Positions 8,933 through 18,811 of a stretch of DNA of 64,000 nucleotides are shown here, one piece after another (the first letter of the stretch is position 1; every line of letters starts with the position of its first letter). This DNA is from Thioalkalivibrio sp. AKL19 (lineage in GTDB: Bacteria; Pseudomonadota; Gammaproteobacteria; Ectothiorhodospirales; Ectothiorhodospiraceae), in assembly GCF_000420165.1 (NCBI RefSeq), contig NZ_ATUK01000003.1, forward strand, positions 1 through 64,000, read 5' to 3'. The position numbers and the translations under genes were made by a program. Below the pieces are notes generated by a model, which ran no database searches, was not told the DNA's origin, and was given only the letters and a program-made list of their open reading frames with translations.

Positions 8933-10984
8933 CTACTTTTCGAGCATGGCCTTCAGGCCGGCGAGGTGGGCGCGGGCGGTGAGCTGCTGGGTCTCGGGGT
9001 CTGGCGGCTTGGCGTCCGGCCAGTCGAGGTGCTCCTCGGGGAGTTCGTCGAGGAAGCGCGAGGGTTCGCAGTCGATGGTCTCGCCGTAGCGGGTTCGGTT
9101 CTGGGCGTAGGTGATGAGCAGGGTCTGCTGGGCGCGGGTCAGGCCGACATAGGCCAGGCGGCGCTCCTCCTCGATGGAGTCGTCCTCGACGCTGACCCGG
9201 TGCGGCAGCAACTCCTCCTCGAAGCCGACCAGGCAGACATGCGGGAACTCCAGGCCCTTGGCCGTGTGCAGGGTGAGGAGCTGCACGGCCTCCTCGCCTG
9301 CCTGGGATTCGCGGTTGCGGTCGAGGATGTCCATCAGGCTGATGCGGTTGACGATGTCGGCGAGATCCATGCCCCGGTCATCCTCGGCCTCCTCGTCGCC
9401 GTATTCGGCGGTGGTGTTGCCGCCGCCCATGCGGCCGACCCAGTCGATGAACTCGCGCACGTTGTCCATGCGCCGGGTGGCGGCGCGTGGGTTGGGGCTG
9501 TTCTCGAGCAGCCAGGATTCGTAGTCGATGTCGTCGACCAGGGCGCGCAACAGGGCGTCGGGGGCCTCCTCCGCGCCGCGGCGCTGGAAGCCGTCGACCC
9601 AGTCGGTAAAGCGTTCCAGCCGCGCCTGGGCGCGGGCATCCATGTATTCGGACAGGCCGGCGCCGCGCGCGGCCTGCAGCAGCGAGGCCCCGCGCTGGTT
9701 GGCGTAGTGGCCGAGCTTTTCCAGGGTTGCCGGTCCGATCTCGCGGCGTGGCACGTTGACCACCCGCAGGAACGCGGTGTTGTCGTCCGGGTTGGCGAGC
9801 AGGCGCAGGTAGGCGACCAGGTCCTTGATCTCGGCCTTCTCGAAGAACGACTGCCCGCCGCTCAGGCGATAGGGGATGCCCTGCTCGCGCAGCAGCTTCT
9901 CGAACAGCCGCGACTGGTGGTTGCTACGGTAGAGGATCGCGAAGTCGCCCCAGCCGGCGTTCAGGCGGAAGCGCCGGCGCATCAGCTCGGAGACCACGCG
10001 AGCGGCCTCGGTGTCGGCGTCGGAGCAGCCAATCACCTCGATCTTCTCGCCTTCACCGAGCGCACTCCACAGACGCTTCTCGAACACGTGGGGGTTGTTG
10101 CCGATCAGGGCGTTCGCGGTGTGCAGGATGCGGTTGGTGGAGCGGTAATTCTGCTCCAGCTTGATGACCTCCAGGCGCGGGAAATCCTGCTGCAGGCGGG
10201 CGAGGTTCTCCGGGCGCGCGCCGCGCCAGGCGTAGATCGACTGGTCGTCGTCCCCGACCACGGTGAGCCCGTCACTGACGCCGATCAGCAGGCGCACCAG
10301 CTGGTACTGCGCGGAGTTGGTGTCCTGGTATTCGTCCACCAGCAGGTGGCGGATACGGTCCTGCCAGCGGTTGCGCAGCTCGGGGTCGTCGCGCAGGCAG
10401 TCCACCGGGCGCTTGATCAGGTCGTCGAAGTCCACCGCGTTGTAGGCGCGCAGGGCGTCCTGGTAGCGCGGGTACAGGTTGGCCGCGGCGATCGCCTCCG
10501 GGGCATCGCTCATCTGGCTCGCCTCGTGCAGCGCCTCCTCCGGCGTCATCAGGTCGTTCTTCCAGCGACTGATATGGCCGATCAGGGCGTCCACCTCGGA
10601 GCCAGTGTCGTCGCGGTAGGTGATTTCGCGCAGCAGCTGCCGGCAGTCGCCGGGGTCGAGGATGGAGAAGCCGGGGCGCAGCCCGGCCGCCTGCAGCTCG
10701 CGACGCAGGAAATTGAGCCCGAAGGTGTGGAACGTGGACACGTTCAGCCCGCGCGCCTGTTCGCGTGACAGGCGACCCTGGACACGCTCGCGCATCTCGC
10801 GCGCGGCCTTGTTGGTGAAGGTGATCGCGACGATCTGGCGCGCGGCCAGGCCACGCTGCTCGATCAGGTGCGCGATCTTCTCGGTGATCACCCGCGTCTT
10901 GCCCGAACCGGCTCCGGCCAGGACCAGCAGGGGGCGGTCCGTGGTGATCACGGCCGCCTGTTGTTGGGGGTTGAGTTCGGACAC
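8933..10984 (-). CDS. rep: ATP-dependent DNA helicase Rep
   Basis: A 683-residue superfamily 1A 3'-5' helicase that clears protein roadblocks at the replication fork. Visible motifs in order: Walker A GAGSGKTR (about 24-31), AITFTNKAAREM (Ia), VDEYQDTN (II), VGDDDQSIYAWRGA (III), LEQNYRSTNRIL (IV), LTLHTAKGLEF (V) and YVGLTRAQ (VI). Length and N-terminus (MSELNPQQQAAV) match Rep rather than UvrD, which is about 720 residues and has a longer tail. It is convergent with nhaP2. Upstream, a thioredoxin-like operon starts divergently 86 bp away, so the two transcripts probably share the AT-richer 10985-11070 gap as promoter region. Confidence 0.95.
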   Translation of the reverse strand: MSELNPQQQAAVITTDRPLLVLAGAGSGKTRVITEKIAHLIEQRGLAARQIVAITFTNKAAREMRERVQGRLSREQARGLNVSTFHTFGLNFLRRELQAAGLRPGFSILDPGDCRQLLREITYRDDTGSEVDALIGHISRWKNDLMTPEEALHEASQMSDAPEAIAAANLYPRYQDALRAYNAVDFDDLIKRPVDCLRDDPELRNRWQDRIRHLLVDEYQDTNSAQYQLVRLLIGVSDGLTVVGDDDQSIYAWRGARPENLARLQQDFPRLEVIKLEQNYRSTNRILHTANALIGNNPHVFEKRLWSALGEGEKIEVIGCSDADTEAARVVSELMRRRFRLNAGWGDFAILYRSNHQSRLFEKLLREQGIPYRLSGGQSFFEKAEIKDLVAYLRLLANPDDNTAFLRVVNVPRREIGPATLEKLGHYANQRGASLLQAARGAGLSEYMDARAQARLERFTDWVDGFQRRGAEEAPDALLRALVDDIDYESWLLENSPNPRAATRRMDNVREFIDWVGRMGGGNTTAEYGDEEAEDDRGMDLADIVNRISLMDILDRNRESQAGEEAVQLLTLHTAKGLEFPHVCLVGFEEELLPHRVSVEDDSIEEERRLAYVGLTRAQQTLLITYAQNRTRYGETIDCEPSRFLDELPEEHLDWPDAKPPDPETQQLTARAHLAGLKAMLEK

Positions 10985-11070
10985 CGGGGCGGTCGATTCC
11001 TTCGCAGCGGGGCGCGTAAACTAACCCACGATCCCAGATTCATAAAGACAACAGCGGTGAGGATAAGCCA

Positions 11071-11454
11071 TTGACCCAGGCCCCGGGTGCCCCCACGTCG
11101 GCCGCGGCGGATGTGCCGCTCGCGCGTCTGACCCAGTTCGATTTCCACCAGCGCCTGATGGATGTGCCGGGGACAGCGGTGATCCTGTTCACGCGCCGGG
11201 GCTGCGGGGCCTGCAAGGTGATGGCACGCGTGCTGGCGGACTGGCAGGCGGAACCGGGGGCGCCCGCGCTGTTCGTGGTGGATGCGGAGACGGATACCGC
11301 CCTGGTGCGGGAGTTCGAGGTGTTCCATCTCCCGGCGTTGTTCGTGTTCCAGTCGGGCAGCTACCACGGGCGACTGGAGGCCCCGCCCCGCCTGCCCCTG
11401 CTGCGCGAGGCACTCGCGGCCTGCCTGGCGCGCCCACCCGAGGAGGCTCCATGA
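11071..11454 (+). CDS. thioredoxin-fold protein with CGAC motif
   Basis: A 127-residue cytoplasmic protein of thioredoxin fold. The redox motif is C45-G-A-C48 within RRGCGACK, instead of the classic WCGPC, and the cis-proline segment is FHLPALFVF. It probably acts as a thiol oxidoreductase, but the substrate is unknown. The start is a TTG at 11071 preceded by AGGA about 8 bases upstream; no suitable ATG exists before the fold begins. Its stop overlaps the ampD start by four bases (ATGA), so it is the first gene of a tightly coupled three-gene operon with ampD and a histidine phosphatase. Confidence 0.8.
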   Translation: MTQAPGAPTSAAADVPLARLTQFDFHQRLMDVPGTAVILFTRRGCGACKVMARVLADWQAEPGAPALFVVDAETDTALVREFEVFHLPALFVFQSGSYHGRLEAPPRLPLLREALAACLARPPEEAP

Positions 11455-12014
11455 CCGCGCGTGACAACGACCGCGACTGGTGGCCGCCGGCGCGGGTGGT
11501 GGAGAGTCCGAACCAGGATGACCGCCCGCCAGGCCAGGCCCCGGAACTGCTTGTGGTGCATGCCATCAGCCTGCCCCCGGGAGAGTTCGGTGGCGGGCAT
11601 GTGGCCGAACTCTTCCAGAACCGACTGGACCCGGAGGGACACCCCTATTTCGCCGGGATCGCGGACTTGCGCGTCTCGGCCCATGTGCTGATCGACCGCG
11701 AGGGCCATGCCACTCAGTTCGTTCCGTTCTCCCGGCGTGCCTGGCATGCCGGGCCATCCCGGTGGCAGGGACGCGAGCGCTGCAACGACTTCTCCATCGG
11801 GATCGAGCTGGAGGGAACCGACGAGGACCCCTTCACCCCGGTGCAGTACGCCGCGCTGGCCCGGTTGATCGGCTGGCTCCGGCCACGCTGGCCGGGTATC
11901 GCGCCGGATGCGCTCGCCGGCCACAGCGATATCGCCCCCGGCCGCAAGACGGACCCTGGCCCCTGTTTTGACTGGGCGCGCCTGCAGCGGGAATTGCAGG
12001 AGGCCATGGCATGA
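11451..12014 (+). CDS. ampD: 1,6-anhydro-N-acetylmuramyl-L-alanine amidase
   Basis: Cytosolic zinc amidase of peptidoglycan recycling that releases the peptide from anhydro-muropeptides; it lowers AmpR-dependent beta-lactamase induction where that circuit exists. The 187-residue length is typical. Motifs include the first zinc histidine in LLVVHAISLPPG, the HVLIDREGHATQFVPF segment, IGIELEG and the C-terminal AGHSDIAPGRKTDPGPCFDW block carrying the second histidine, catalytic lysine and zinc aspartate. It overlaps both neighbours by four bases, which indicates translational coupling. No ampE lies beside it. Confidence 0.95.
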   Translation: MTARDNDRDWWPPARVVESPNQDDRPPGQAPELLVVHAISLPPGEFGGGHVAELFQNRLDPEGHPYFAGIADLRVSAHVLIDREGHATQFVPFSRRAWHAGPSRWQGRERCNDFSIGIELEGTDEDPFTPVQYAALARLIGWLRPRWPGIAPDALAGHSDIAPGRKTDPGPCFDWARLQRELQEAMA

Positions 12015-12595
12015 TCGTGGACCTGCTGCGTCATGGCGAGCCGGAAGGTGGCCAGCGTTATCGCGGCCACGGCTGCGACGACCCGCTGAGCGCACGGGGC
12101 TGGGCCCAGATGGAGCGGGCGGTGACGGGAGAGGACGGCTGGCAGTACGTGGTCAGCTCGCCGATGGAGCGCTGCCGTGCCTTCGCCGAGCGTTTCGGGT
12201 CCGAGCGGGGGCTTCCGGTGACGCTGGCGCCGGACCTGCGCGAGGTCGGTTTCGGTGACTGGGAGGGGCGTACCCGGGTCGAGCTGCAGCGCGACCGGCC
12301 GGAGGAATACCGCGCCTTCTATGCCGACCCGGTGCATGCACGGCCGGCCGGCGCCGAGCCGCTGGCGGCCTTTCGGCGCCGGGTCGAGGCGGCCTTCGAT
12401 GCGGCGTTGCAGCCGCTGGAGGCGGAGCGGGTGTTGATGGTGGTGCACGCCGGTGTCATCCGGGCCCTGGTGGGCTGGGTGATGGGCGCGCCGGACGAGC
12501 GGCTGTTCCGCTTCGAATGCGAGTATGCCAGTCGCACGCGCCTGCACCGGCATCCGACCCGTGGCTGGCGGCTGATCCACGCCAACCGGGTCTGA
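12011..12595 (+). CDS. histidine phosphatase family protein (phosphoglycerate-mutase-like)
   Basis: A 194-residue member of the RHG phosphatase superfamily: VDLLRHGEPEGG with catalytic His8, the second arginine in VVSSPMERCRAFAE, the acid EVGFGDWEGR and the second histidine in LMVVHAGVIRAL. The DxWEG block and length fit the CobC (alpha-ribazole phosphatase)/GpmB-like branch. No cobalamin gene is nearby, so the substrate is not assigned. It starts inside the ampD stop (ATGA overlap at 12011-12014). It ends 7 bp before the convergent stop of the next gene. Confidence 0.85.
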   Translation: MIVDLLRHGEPEGGQRYRGHGCDDPLSARGWAQMERAVTGEDGWQYVVSSPMERCRAFAERFGSERGLPVTLAPDLREVGFGDWEGRTRVELQRDRPEEYRAFYADPVHARPAGAEPLAAFRRRVEAAFDAALQPLEAERVLMVVHAGVIRALVGWVMGAPDERLFRFECEYASRTRLHRHPTRGWRLIHANRV

Positions 12596-12602
12596 GCCGG
12601 GG

Positions 12603-12920
12603 TCAGCCGGCCTTGCTGCCGCGCTTCGGGACGGCCTTGACCGACAGGTAGTAGTCGTTGTTCAGCACGTCGATCAGCCGGTCGATGTTCGGGTGCTTGC
12701 CCGGGTTGGCGCGGGCATCATCGGCGTGGCTGCCGTACAGCAGCAGCCCCGAATTGGCTGCCTTGGGGCCGATGCCGCCGTAATCCAGCGCCAGCTGGTA
12801 GTAGATCTGCAGCGACAGGTTCTGGCCGTCCACGTTTTCGATGGTGGCGGTGGGGTTGTAGTCCTCGCCAAACAACTCCAGGCGTTCGATATTGCTGACG
12901 TCGGGCAGCTTCTTGGACAT
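12603..12920 (-). CDS. small conserved protein, possibly DUF2322
   Basis: A 105-residue soluble protein without signal peptide or membrane segment. It begins MSKKLPDVSNIERLELF, has an IYYQLALDYGGIGPKAANSGL core and a NIDRLIDVLNNDYYLSVK C-terminal half. An AGGAG-type ribosome site precedes the ATG (GAGCCCGACATG context), and codon use matches its neighbours. I recognise no catalytic motif. The sequence style recalls the DUF2322 family of short proteobacterial proteins, but this is a weak recollection rather than a demonstrated match. It stands alone, convergent with the histidine phosphatase and divergent from the next gene. Confidence 0.65.
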   Translation of the reverse strand: MSKKLPDVSNIERLELFGEDYNPTATIENVDGQNLSLQIYYQLALDYGGIGPKAANSGLLLYGSHADDARANPGKHPNIDRLIDVLNNDYYLSVKAVPKRGSKAG

Positions 12921-13062
12921 GTCGGGCTCCTCGAAATATTGCCGGCATTATCGGGGCATGACCCGATGGCGACAACCAACCCGCGAAGGCCGCAGGGTCG
13001 AGCCGGGACGGCGGCCGGGGCCTTGCATGCTAAGATAGCGGCTTTTGCCGAAGGGAGAGAGC

Positions 13063-13842
13063 ATGTCGCGAAGCGCGTTCATGGAGGCCGCCCAGGCCGC
13101 TGCCGATGCCGCCGAGAAGGTGATCCGCCATTACTACGAGGCGGGCGTCGATGTCGAAACCAAACCCGACGATACCCCGGTCACCCGGGCCGACGTGGAG
13201 AGCGAGCAGGCGATCCGCCAGGTGATCCGCGAGCACTTCCCGGATCACGGCTTCTACGGCGAGGAGACCGGGCAGTCGGACATGGATTCCGACTACGTCT
13301 GGCTGATCGATCCGATCGACGGCACCAAGAGCTTCGTGCGTCGCTACCCGTTCTTCTCCACCCAGATTGCGCTGATGTACAAGGGCGAGCTGATCCTGGG
13401 CCTGTCCAACGGGATCCAGTTCGGCGAGCGGGCCTGGGCCGAGAAGGGGCAGGGTGCCTTCCTGAACGGCGACCCGATCGCGGTCGAGAAGACCACCGAT
13501 CTGGGCCGGGCCTCCCTGTCCACCGGTAACCTCAAGTCCCTGGCACAGAACCCCGAGGGCTGGACGGCGCTGGGCGGCATCATGGCCGAGGTGAACCGCA
13601 CCCGCGGCTACGGCGACTTCTACCACTACCACCTGCTGGCACGCGGCAGCATCGACCTGATCGTCGAGTCCGACGTGAATATCCTGGATATCGCGGCACT
13701 GGCGGTGATCGTGCGCGAGGCGGGGGGCGTGTTCACCAACCTCTCCGGTGGCGAGCTGGACCTGCAGACCGCGAACGTCCTGGCCGCGGCCACCCCGGAA
13801 CTGCACCGGACGGCCCTGAACCGGCTCGGCTGGAAGGACTAG
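13063..13842 (+). CDS. inositol monophosphatase family phosphatase
   Basis: A 259-residue Mg2+-dependent phosphatase. It shows the family metal motifs: E in YGEETG (about 67-72), WLIDPIDGTKSF (about 85-96) and the late D in VNILDIAALAVIVREAGG. The WLIDPIDGTKSFVRRYPFFSTQIAL version resembles bacterial histidinol-phosphate phosphatases (HisN type) and inositol-1-phosphatases, so the substrate may be histidinol phosphate, inositol phosphate or a related sugar phosphate. The ATG at 13063 is preferred, with GGGAGAG 5-8 bases upstream; a TTG at 13045 is the only longer option. No histidine or inositol gene is adjacent to decide. Confidence 0.85.
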   Translation: MSRSAFMEAAQAAADAAEKVIRHYYEAGVDVETKPDDTPVTRADVESEQAIRQVIREHFPDHGFYGEETGQSDMDSDYVWLIDPIDGTKSFVRRYPFFSTQIALMYKGELILGLSNGIQFGERAWAEKGQGAFLNGDPIAVEKTTDLGRASLSTGNLKSLAQNPEGWTALGGIMAEVNRTRGYGDFYHYHLLARGSIDLIVESDVNILDIAALAVIVREAGGVFTNLSGGELDLQTANVLAAATPELHRTALNRLGWKD

Positions 13843-14008
13843 CTGCGGGCTGATTGAACCACGCAGGCCACAGGGGGCACGGAGAAGGCTGGTCTACAGG
13901 AAGACGGGAAGATTGGAAGGGAGATGCAGTGGGCCGCTCCAGGTTGGCGAGTGATGCCGTGCATTTCGGAGCGGTCATCGGCCAGGCCCTGCACCAAGAA
14001 CCTATTTG

Positions 14009-14341
14009 TCAGGTCGCGGCGCCGTTGCCGTTCCCGTTGGTCTCCACCAGCCCGTGGGTGCGCAGCTTCTTGCGCAGGGTGGCGCGATTGAGCCCGAGCA
14101 GGGCGGCCGCGCGGCTCTGGTTGCCGCCGCAGCGCTCCAGCACGCTGGCCAGGAGGGGGCGTTCCACCTCGTTCATCACCAGCGCGTAGAGGTCGTGGCT
14201 GCTCTGTCCGTCGAGGGTCTCGAAGTACTGGTCCAGCGCCCGCCGGACGGAGTCCGCCAGCACGCAGTCGGAGGGAAGCGTGCCCGCAACCGGGACTTCG
14301 TGGACGTCCGGGTCCTGTTCGAGTGGCATGTTCGTGCTCAT
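14009..14341 (-). CDS. fis: DNA-binding protein Fis
   Basis: Nucleoid protein and global regulator that bends DNA and activates stable-RNA promoters. The 110-residue product ends in the Fis helix-turn-helix (GGNQSRAAALLGLNRATLRKKL, about 72-93), preceded by the dimerisation helices. The first 25 residues and a short NGNGNG tail are lineage-specific. Its ATG overlaps the stop of dusB by four bases; the dusB-fis operon is a hallmark of gammaproteobacteria and makes the call secure. The next gene usually found downstream, purH, is not here; downstream are about 165 bp without recognised features and a convergent gene. Confidence 0.96.
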   Translation of the reverse strand: MSTNMPLEQDPDVHEVPVAGTLPSDCVLADSVRRALDQYFETLDGQSSHDLYALVMNEVERPLLASVLERCGGNQSRAAALLGLNRATLRKKLRTHGLVETNGNGNGAAT

Positions 14342-15330
14342 GCAGCCTCGCTTGCGATTCCCGTCAGGTGGGCGCGCAGGCGCCGCAGTTGTTCGCTGGC
14401 CGTGGGGGCGGCGAGAAGGTCAGCCCGGGCCGCCCGGGTGCGGGCCTCGTCGAGACCCAGGCCCTGAAGATACCAGCCCAGGTGCTTGCGCGCGATACGC
14501 ACGCCCTGTGGCTCGCCGTACTGGGCATGCAAACCGGTAATGTGTTCCTCGATCAGCGCGAGACGCGTGACCGCGTCGGGTGGCGGCGGGACCGCTTCGC
14601 CGGCCAGTGCGGCCCGGATCTGCCCCGGAAGCCAGGGCTGCCCCTGGGCCGCGCGTCCGATCATCACGCCCGCCGCGCCGGTGGTCTCGAGTACCTGCAG
14701 GGCCTTGTCGGGCCCGGTGATGTCGCCATTGGCGAGCACCGGAATGGAAACGCACCGCACGATCCGCGCGATGGCGGCGTGGTCCGCCTGCCCGCGGTAG
14801 GCCTCGGCCCGCGTACGGCCGTGCACGGTCAGCATCGCGATGCCGCAGTCCTCGGCGATGGCCGCGATGGTCTCGCCGTTCATCCGCTCGCGGTCCAGTC
14901 CCAGGCGCATCTTCAGCGTGACCGGGACGGTGACCGCCCCGGTGAGTGCCTGAAGCAGTTCGCGCACCCGCTCCGGTTCGCCCAGCAGGGCCGATCCTGC
15001 GGCCTTGCTGCAGACCTTCTTGGCCGGGCAGCCCAGGTTCAGGTCGATCACGTCGGCGCCCCGGCGCACGTTCTCGCGCGCCGCCTCGGCCAGCGGGCCG
15101 GGTTCGTTGCCCAGCAACTGGACGATGCGCGGGCGCGGCTCCTGGCGGTGGTCCAGCCGGTGGCGGCTCTTGTCGCTGGCCCACAGCCGGGTATCCGAGG
15201 TCACCATCTCGGATACGGCGGCGCTGGCGCCCAGACGCCGGGCCAGCAACCGGAACGGACGGTCGCTCACCCCGGCCATGGGGGCCAGGAACACGGCGGG
15301 GTCCGGGAAATGGTGGCTTCCGAGTTGCAT
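14338..15330 (-). CDS. dusB: tRNA-dihydrouridine synthase B
   Basis: FMN enzyme that reduces specific uridines in the tRNA D-loop. The 330-residue protein contains the Dus motifs APMAGVSDRPFR at the N-terminus, QLLGNEPGPLAEAAR, DLNLGCPAKKVCSKAAGSAL with the catalytic cysteine, and VHGRTRAEAYRGQADH. The later IPVLANGDI and GVMIGRAAQGQPW segments bind the phosphate of FMN. It is co-transcribed with fis through a four-base overlap and lies downstream of the DUF3426 gene, the normal order for the lineage. Confidence 0.97.
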   Translation of the reverse strand: MQLGSHHFPDPAVFLAPMAGVSDRPFRLLARRLGASAAVSEMVTSDTRLWASDKSRHRLDHRQEPRPRIVQLLGNEPGPLAEAARENVRRGADVIDLNLGCPAKKVCSKAAGSALLGEPERVRELLQALTGAVTVPVTLKMRLGLDRERMNGETIAAIAEDCGIAMLTVHGRTRAEAYRGQADHAAIARIVRCVSIPVLANGDITGPDKALQVLETTGAAGVMIGRAAQGQPWLPGQIRAALAGEAVPPPPDAVTRLALIEEHITGLHAQYGEPQGVRIARKHLGWYLQGLGLDEARTRAARADLLAAPTASEQLRRLRAHLTGIASEAA

Positions 15331-15418
15331 CCGGGGCTGGCTAACGAGCGGCGAAAGGGCCTGCGAGTCTAGCAGTTAAGCCGGGCACCTGCCGGCGGCG
15401 TACCCGGAGGGTGACGAA

Positions 15419-16138
15419 TCAGCGGGGATGGATCTGGACGCCGGTGATATGAACGTGGGGGCTGGCGAGGGACAGGCGCACGGTCGCGGGTTCGTGGGGG
15501 GGCATCGGGGTGTTCGCGTCGGCGTAGTCGTTCGGTGTCAGGCGCAGTGTGCCATGGTGTGTGTCCAGCTGGTCGCTCAGGTGGATGTCGAGGACCGGCC
15601 AGGCTTGCCGGATCGGACTTTCCAGCCGGAACTGGAGGTGCAGCGTGCCATCGGCGCCAGTGAAGAAGTCGGGTGTCGACACCCGGATGCGTTCGGTCGC
15701 GCGCGGCGGGTTCCAGGCCGGGCAGGGGATGGCCGCGCACAGCTGGGCGCGCGCCTGATCCAGGTGGCTGCTCTGGCCCGGCGCCACGGGCGGGAACGCC
15801 AGCGCCTGCGCACTCAGCAGGATCACCAGGGCGGCGGCCAGGGTGATCCCCCGCCAGGTGCGCCGGCGGGTGGGACCTGCCAGACCCCGGGGAGGCGGGT
15901 GATGCTCGATGTCGACGGCGATCGCGATGATCGGCGCGCTCTCGATGGCGGGAGTGTGTACGGGCTGCGCGGGGAGGAGGCCCTCGCCGAGTACCCGTTC
16001 GCCGGCGCCGCCGATCTCGAGGGACGGAAACAAGTCGAATTCGGCATCGCAATTGCTGCAGTGGACCCGCCGCTGGCGTAGCTTGTCGCCGCGGGCGAGG
16101 GCGTGGGTAACGCCGCATTGGGGGCAGCGGGCCAGCAT
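15419..16138 (-). CDS. zinc-ribbon and DUF3426 domain membrane protein
   Basis: A 239-residue protein with an N-terminal MJ0042-type zinc ribbon (CPQCGVTH then CSNCDAEF, residues 5-32). A single transmembrane helix follows around residues 92-112 (WRGITLAAALVILLSAQALAF), and then a DUF3426 domain on the far side of the membrane. Its role is unknown. It is widely conserved between prmA and dusB in gammaproteobacteria, exactly its place here. Spacing is 84 bp to prmA and 88 bp to dusB. Confidence 0.85.
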   Translation of the reverse strand: MLARCPQCGVTHALARGDKLRQRRVHCSNCDAEFDLFPSLEIGGAGERVLGEGLLPAQPVHTPAIESAPIIAIAVDIEHHPPPRGLAGPTRRRTWRGITLAAALVILLSAQALAFPPVAPGQSSHLDQARAQLCAAIPCPAWNPPRATERIRVSTPDFFTGADGTLHLQFRLESPIRQAWPVLDIHLSDQLDTHHGTLRLTPNDYADANTPMPPHEPATVRLSLASPHVHITGVQIHPR

Positions 16139-16222
16139 GTCAGCGTCCGGACGGCAGCGGTCGCGCCCGGTTGCGGCAGGGAGGCGGAGCCGGCGCGAAC
16201 CTGCCCATGGGTCCGGGTTCCC

Positions 16223-17104
16223 TTACCGCCGACGCCCGCCGAGCAGGGCCCAGCCTTCGCGGCAGTCCTCGACCCCGATCTCGAAGGCGTCGGAATAGGC
16301 GGCGATGACCTCGTCCGCCTGGCGCTCCAGCAGGCCGGCCAGCAGGATGCGGGCGCCGGGTTTTGCGGCCCGCGCGAGCTCCGGCGCCAGATCGATCAAC
16401 GGCTTGGCGAGGATGTTCGCCAGCACCAGGTCGTACCCGGCCGTCGGCACGGGGTGGTCGGTCAGGCCGGTTTCCAGGTGCGCGGGCGGGATGGCGTTGG
16501 CGTCGGCATTACTGCGTGTGGCCTGCACGGCCTGCTCGTCGATGTCTATACCCAGCGCATGGCGGGCCCCGAGCTTCAGGGCGGCGATGGCGAGGATGCC
16601 GGAGCCACAGCCGTAGTCGAGCACCTCCTGGTCACGCGGTGGCTGCTGGGCCAGTGCGGCCAGGCACATCGCGGTGGTCGGGTGGTTGCCGGTGCCGAAG
16701 GCCAGGCCGGGGTCCAGGCGCACGAAGGTGCCTTCCTCGATGGCGGGTTCGTCCTCCCAGGAGGGTACGATCCACAACGAGCCGCCGCAGTGGATGGCGC
16801 CGAGGCCATCGAGGCCGGCGCGCACCCAGTCCTGGTCCTCGATGGGCTGGACCTGGATCGCCTCCGGCGCCTGCGCCTGGCGTTCCAGCGCGGCGGCGGC
16901 GAGGTCCGCCTGGGTGGTATCCGGAAACACCGCCTTCAGGCGCACGGTGGACCACAGCGGATGGGTGCCGAGAGGGGGCTCGAACAGCGGCTCGTCGGCG
17001 GCATCGAACAACTCGACGCTGACTGCGCCCAGTTCAAAAAGCGTGTCTTCCAGCGGCTCGGCCTGTTCCGGGCTGATCTGGCATTCGAGTTCGGCAAGGC
17101 TCAT
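16223..17104 (-). CDS. prmA: ribosomal protein L11 methyltransferase
   Basis: SAM-dependent enzyme that trimethylates lysines and the N-terminus of ribosomal protein L11. The 293-residue length is standard. Motifs include LDPGLAFGTGNHPTTAMCL, the SAM site VLDYGCGSGILAIAALKLGA and the LANILAKPL catalytic segment. The start at 17104 gives MSLAELECQ with GGAG 9-10 bases upstream; the open frame runs further up only through repeat copy B, which is not genuine protein. accC lies upstream beyond that repeat, in the usual accC-prmA order. Confidence 0.96.
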   Translation of the reverse strand: MSLAELECQISPEQAEPLEDTLFELGAVSVELFDAADEPLFEPPLGTHPLWSTVRLKAVFPDTTQADLAAAALERQAQAPEAIQVQPIEDQDWVRAGLDGLGAIHCGGSLWIVPSWEDEPAIEEGTFVRLDPGLAFGTGNHPTTAMCLAALAQQPPRDQEVLDYGCGSGILAIAALKLGARHALGIDIDEQAVQATRSNADANAIPPAHLETGLTDHPVPTAGYDLVLANILAKPLIDLAPELARAAKPGARILLAGLLERQADEVIAAYSDAFEIGVEDCREGWALLGGRRR

Positions 17105-17115
17105 GGCGTCAGGCT

Positions 17116-17418
17116 CCAGGGAAACGCTGATTAATGTGCACGTTCGCGCTCGAGTCGCTTTTGCGGGCGAACAAGGCGCGGCGACCGCCGTGCAGTCATT
17201 CTGCACACGGGAGCCGCAACGCTGTTCCCGCGCCCGTTGTTATCAAAAACGGGCGGCCGAGCCCCGGCATTGAATGGCTTGTGGGGTTGGTACCCCAGGT
17301 TCCCCGATCCTGCGTTGCGCCGCTTGCGGGTAGAACCACTACCCGCTGCACGACGCGCCTTGTTTCGTAAAACCTGCGGTACCAACGCGAACGTGCACAT
17401 TGATCAGTGTTTCCCTGG
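17116..17418 (+). repeat. Dispersed intergenic palindromic element, copy B
   Basis: A 299-bp core (17118-17416, AGGGAAAC to GTTTCCCT) with the inverted repeat extending two more bases on each side. The first 33 bases match the complement of the last 33 with only two differences. The interior contains ACAAGGCGCG pairing with CGCGCCTTGT, hairpin TGCAG-TCATT-CTGCA, CGCAACGC pairing with GCGTTGCG, hairpin CGCCCGTT to AACGGGCG, a GTTGGTACC strand pairing with GGTACCAAC, and hairpin GCGGGTAG-AACCA-CTACCCGC. It separates accC from prmA and begins 19 bp after the accC stop. It reads antisense to the genes. No protein is evident. Confidence 0.88.
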
Positions 17419-17434
17419 TGGTTACGGAAAGGGC

Positions 17435-18781
<1,347 letters not shown>

Positions 18782-18811
18782 GCTCGGACCTGTTGGCAGG
18801 GGATCGAGGGA

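Noticed and set aside
8906-10768. Long plus-strand frame of about 620 codons opposite rep
   Set aside because: It is the antisense shadow of rep in high-GC DNA, with no family-like sequence; the minus strand has all helicase motifs.
14009-14341. Fis-like helix-turn-helix as an NtrC-type fragment
   Set aside because: The length, dimerisation region and four-base overlap with dusB show it is the complete fis gene.
17105-17206. Open frame extending prmA upstream through repeat copy B; similar peptides beginning MQNDCTA also arise in copies C and D
   Set aside because: The shared peptide comes from the shared repeat DNA read on one strand. The frames lack ribosome sites and run into unrelated genes, so it is not a conserved protein.
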